From Gyromitra esculenta (taxonomy: Eukaryota > Ascomycota > Pezizomycetes > Pezizales > Discinaceae): 64,000 nt of DNA. Shown here one piece after another: positions 61,647 to 64,000 of this stretch. The notes below the pieces were generated by a model. The model was given only the letters and a program-made list of their open reading frames with translations. It ran no database searches and was not told where the DNA came from. Each line of letters opens with the position of its first letter. Position 1 is the first letter of the stretch. The position numbers and the translations under genes are program-made. The stretch spans positions 2,377,149 through 2,441,148 of the forward strand of contig JBCAML010000004.1 of NCBI GenBank assembly GCA_038503075.1. Reading direction: 5' to 3'.

Positions 61647-63070
61647 GCTTGACTTAAGTAGTTTGTAGCTTTGAGAGTCCGGGGAGTAAGCACTATAAAT
61701 CAAACCGAGCATGCGTACAATATTCTGTGGACTGATCACAGAGTGAGATACAATCGATCATTGGCTAACGGTCTAAAATTTTACCGAAACAAAAGACCCT
61801 ATGAATTCCCTATGAGGCTCGAGTATCTCCAGATAAGACACTTATGCTGCTACTGTATGTACTCCTCAATATGACCTGTACCTGCCCCAAGCTAAGCCCG
61901 ATACGGTGAAAAATGTGGCCGAATTATCGGTATTTTGCCTGTCAAAAGATCTCTCGAGAAAACCACAGGAATAATATGTGGCTCATGCAAATTTCAAGTA
62001 TTTGACTGGGCCACCCAGTGTTATATTAGGCTTAGCTCAGGGTAGTCGCAGGTCGTATTTGAGGAGTACATACAGTAGTTGGACTACCGATTGAAATCGC
62101 GATCTCACATTTCCTCGCAATTACGGTAGCGAAATAATAAGGGTACATTTGTACTGGACATTGACTGCATGTGTCAGTAAGGGAGAACACAGGTCGCGAT
62201 TCAGCCTTGCCCGTCACACAATGTTTTCCGGCATCGCCCGAGAATTCAGTGCCGCGGGAGCTGGGATACAAAACCGGGATTCGATCTCACAACGTCAAAT
62301 CCTTGTGACTTCAGGCAAGGCAGAAAGTAATCAATAAGTAGATTATTTATTATCTCCTATAGTGAACATGACTGACCGGTGGTGGCTCAGGCCAAATCAA
62401 TATTCGAATATAAATTTCAGGATTAAAGTGGGGATATGGTAAAGGGCTTGGAGACTTGAAGTTGATGCTTCAGCCGGTACCGCCATATAGTATTGCTTGA
62501 AGTTAAAGGCTAATTTGACACCGTTGAATTGGTATATCACAAACTAAACCAGTTACCCGGTCAGTCATGTTCACTACAAGCGAGATAGTACAGTATAGTA
62601 CTTATTCGCAAATCCAATTCATGTGCATATCCAGCGAAAAGTATACATACATTTACTCCAGCAAGGCGAGGATCGAAACTTGGATAAATATCGTAAGATA
62701 TCTATGTCAACTAATTAAATGCCCCTTTCTAGGGATGGGAGCACGTGGTCAAGATGGGACAGCGGATTTTCCACTCTCGGAGATCACCGTAGAAATATTG
62801 CATCGTCTTCATACTGCATATGCACTTATACGTATACGGGTGGCAACATACATACTCAAGAGAGACTTACAGTTAATTGACCTGTCAAACACCTTATACT
62901 CTCAAAAAGTACATATCAATAAATATCTCATTGACCGCTCCCGATTGAATGTATAACCTAGTTAAATCACAGTTACGTAAAGGCCGTAATTATTGTAAAA
63001 TGTGGAACTTGAAATACTAGACCTTTGTTGGTCTTCAAGCTCGTAGCAAATGTTTTAGTACAGACATATA
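61647..63070. other. Intergenic; promoter of sugar transporter, no gene seen
   Basis: AT-rich with short frames only. Includes the presumed promoter next to 61646. Confidence 0.5.
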
Positions 63071-63300
63071 CAGTGCTGTCCGGAAAATCTTGGCTCCCTC
63101 ATCTCTAATAAGCACGACTTGCTGGCGATTAGTGACGATTTATATAGAAGGCGATTATATAAAACTATTGGATGTTATTTGGTATGTCAGTATTCCCATA
63201 GTTTTCATTGTTTTCGATTTGCTGTTCCCTAGCTTAGTCTACAACTATTCTATTTTCTATCAGTAAGCTGTGGGGTGCCAGGACTTTGCGGACGCGACTG
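63071..63300. mobile_element. Non-autonomous Tc1/mariner-like element (230 bp)
   Basis: The left end CAGTGCTGTCCGGAAAATCT and the right end, read inversely, CAGTCGCGTCCGCAAAGTCC match through about 28 bp; TA flanks both ends. CAGT-GTCCG-type ends are typical of Tc1/mariner elements. No transposase frame inside. Confidence 0.75.
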
Positions 63301-63302
63301 TA

Positions 63303-63399
63303 CTCGCAACAAGCACGAAGAACCTGAAAATGACTTTTACTGGTAGTAATTTCTGATTCGTCTTAATCTGGCACACCCACGACTTGCCTGGTTAGCTCA
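63303..63399. mobile_element. Truncated MITE family 2 copy
   Basis: CTCGCAACAAGCACGAAGAA and the next 75 bp are a diverged direct repeat of the left part of the element at 63402-63533. The right end is missing. It starts right after the TA that also bounds the previous element. Confidence 0.6.
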
Positions 63400-63401
63400 T
63401 A

Positions 63402-63533
63402 CTCGCAACAGGCATAAAGAACCCGAAAATGCTTTTTGCTGGCAATGCTTTTTGGTTCACTCCAATCTAGCACATACACGACTTGGTTGGTTGACTCCAT
63501 TTGCATCTTCGGGTTCTTTATGCCTGTTGCGAG
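63402..63533. mobile_element. MITE family 2 copy (132 bp)
   Basis: Inverted ends of about 30 bp: left CTCGCAACAGGCATAAAGAA, right TTCTTTATGCCTGTTGCGAG. TA on both sides (63400-63401, 63534-63535). Non-coding. Confidence 0.8.
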
Positions 63534-63552
63534 TACATTGGTCGATCATCTA

Positions 63553-63680
63553 CTTGTCTTCCAGGAAAAGAACCCGGAAACATGGGAGATGTGGCTTGTA
63601 CGTAGCGGAGCCGTGTCCGATACTATTAGCATTGAAGCCACACACCCCTTGCTTCCGGGTTCTTCTCCTAGAAGACAAGT
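63553..63680. mobile_element. MITE family 2-related copy (128 bp)
   Basis: Left CTTGTCTTCCAGGAAAAGAA and right TTCTTCTCCTAGAAGACAAG are inverse, with further pairing through CCCGGAA. TA on both sides. The AAGAACCCG block is shared with the element at 63402-63533, suggesting common descent. Confidence 0.7.
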
Positions 63681-63728
63681 ATACAACCACATGCACGATT
63701 CACATCTCACAAATTTCCAAGTAAAGTA

Positions 63729-63964
63729 CTACGGGGGTCGGGGAAAGTCTGATGACAGGTGGCGGTGCAACTCTTTTTCCGGGTGTTCAAACTCGCTTGA
63801 ATTTCATAGCTCTACTGACTAACTTCACCCAATGTTTAATACATAGAATTTACTACCTCTTACCATCTTTACTAGGTCTCTCAGAGAGCTGTGGAGTGGG
63901 AAGAAAGACTAGCAGTTCTTACTTGCACCGCCACCTGTCATCAGACTTTCCCCGACTCCCGTAG
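63729..63964. mobile_element. MITE family 1 copy (236 bp)
   Basis: Inverted ends of about 44 bp: left CTACGGGGGTCGGGGAAAGT, right ACTTTCCCCGACTCCCGTAG, extending inward through GACAGGTGGCGGTGCAA. TA on both sides. Related to the copies at 14871 and 14921. Non-coding. Confidence 0.8.
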
Positions 63965-63966
63965 TA

Positions 63967-64000
63967 CTCGAGGTAGGCATGAAGAATCCGAAAATGCAGG
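63967..64000. mobile_element. Left end of another MITE family 2 copy, cut by window end
   Basis: Begins CTCGAGGTAGGCATGAAGAA and continues TCCGAAAATGC, matching the family 2 terminus at 63402. It shares its TA with the end of the preceding element. Confidence 0.55.

Noticed and set aside
62210..62400. tRNA-like fragment (GGGATTCGATCTC, and GGTGGTGGCTCAGG)
   Set aside because: The B-box-like and A-box-like pieces are in opposite orientation and no cloverleaf forms; a tRNA-derived SINE is not supported.
62567..62956. 129-codon frame
   Set aside because: AT-rich, random-looking composition, no motif and no splice-supported extension.

Overview
The window is nuclear DNA of a filamentous ascomycete, probably Pezizomycotina. 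Genes carry several short GT-AG introns (47-143 nt) with CTAAC/CTNAC-like branch sites. The proteins include typical fungal families: an IWR1-type RNA polymerase II import factor, a Cdc42 GTPase, a GT69/CAP59-type mannosyltransferase, an MFS sugar porter and DUF1349 proteins. I cannot name the genus from sequence alone.

Layout: 1-6.8 kb holds the 3' part of a large acidic repeat protein and IWR1, both on +. From 6.8 to 28.8 kb the DNA is gene-poor: one tRNA-Val gene with a 7-nt intron, one small putative protein gene, two related spliced genes for small CxxC-motif proteins (15.5-16.2 and 24.7-25.5 kb), and several short TA-flanked inverted-repeat elements. From 28.9 to 41 kb lie three members of an unrecognised protein family (here called HYH-PPP), a decayed TPR gene, and a convergent pair of DUF1349 paralogues. 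At 42.5-44.2 kb is a seven-exon cdc42 with a long upstream leader. At 50.7-54.3 kb is a divergent pair of intronless paralogues with an RRM-like core. At 55.3-61.6 kb are the mannosyltransferase and an eight-exon sugar transporter. The last 1 kb is a nest of MITE-like elements flanked by TA.

The housekeeping genes (IWR1, Cdc42) sit at the better-conserved parts. The accessory parts are dominated by local paralogue pairs or triplets (CxxC pair, HYH-PPP triplet, RRM-like pair, DUF1349 pair), separated by long stretches with no convincing gene. The most novel content is the three families I do not recognise, each backed by internal paralogy within this window, and the small TA-flanked elements, some of which recur 37-49 kb apart. 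Exon boundaries were derived by hand from splice signals, reading-frame continuity and, where possible, paralogue comparison.
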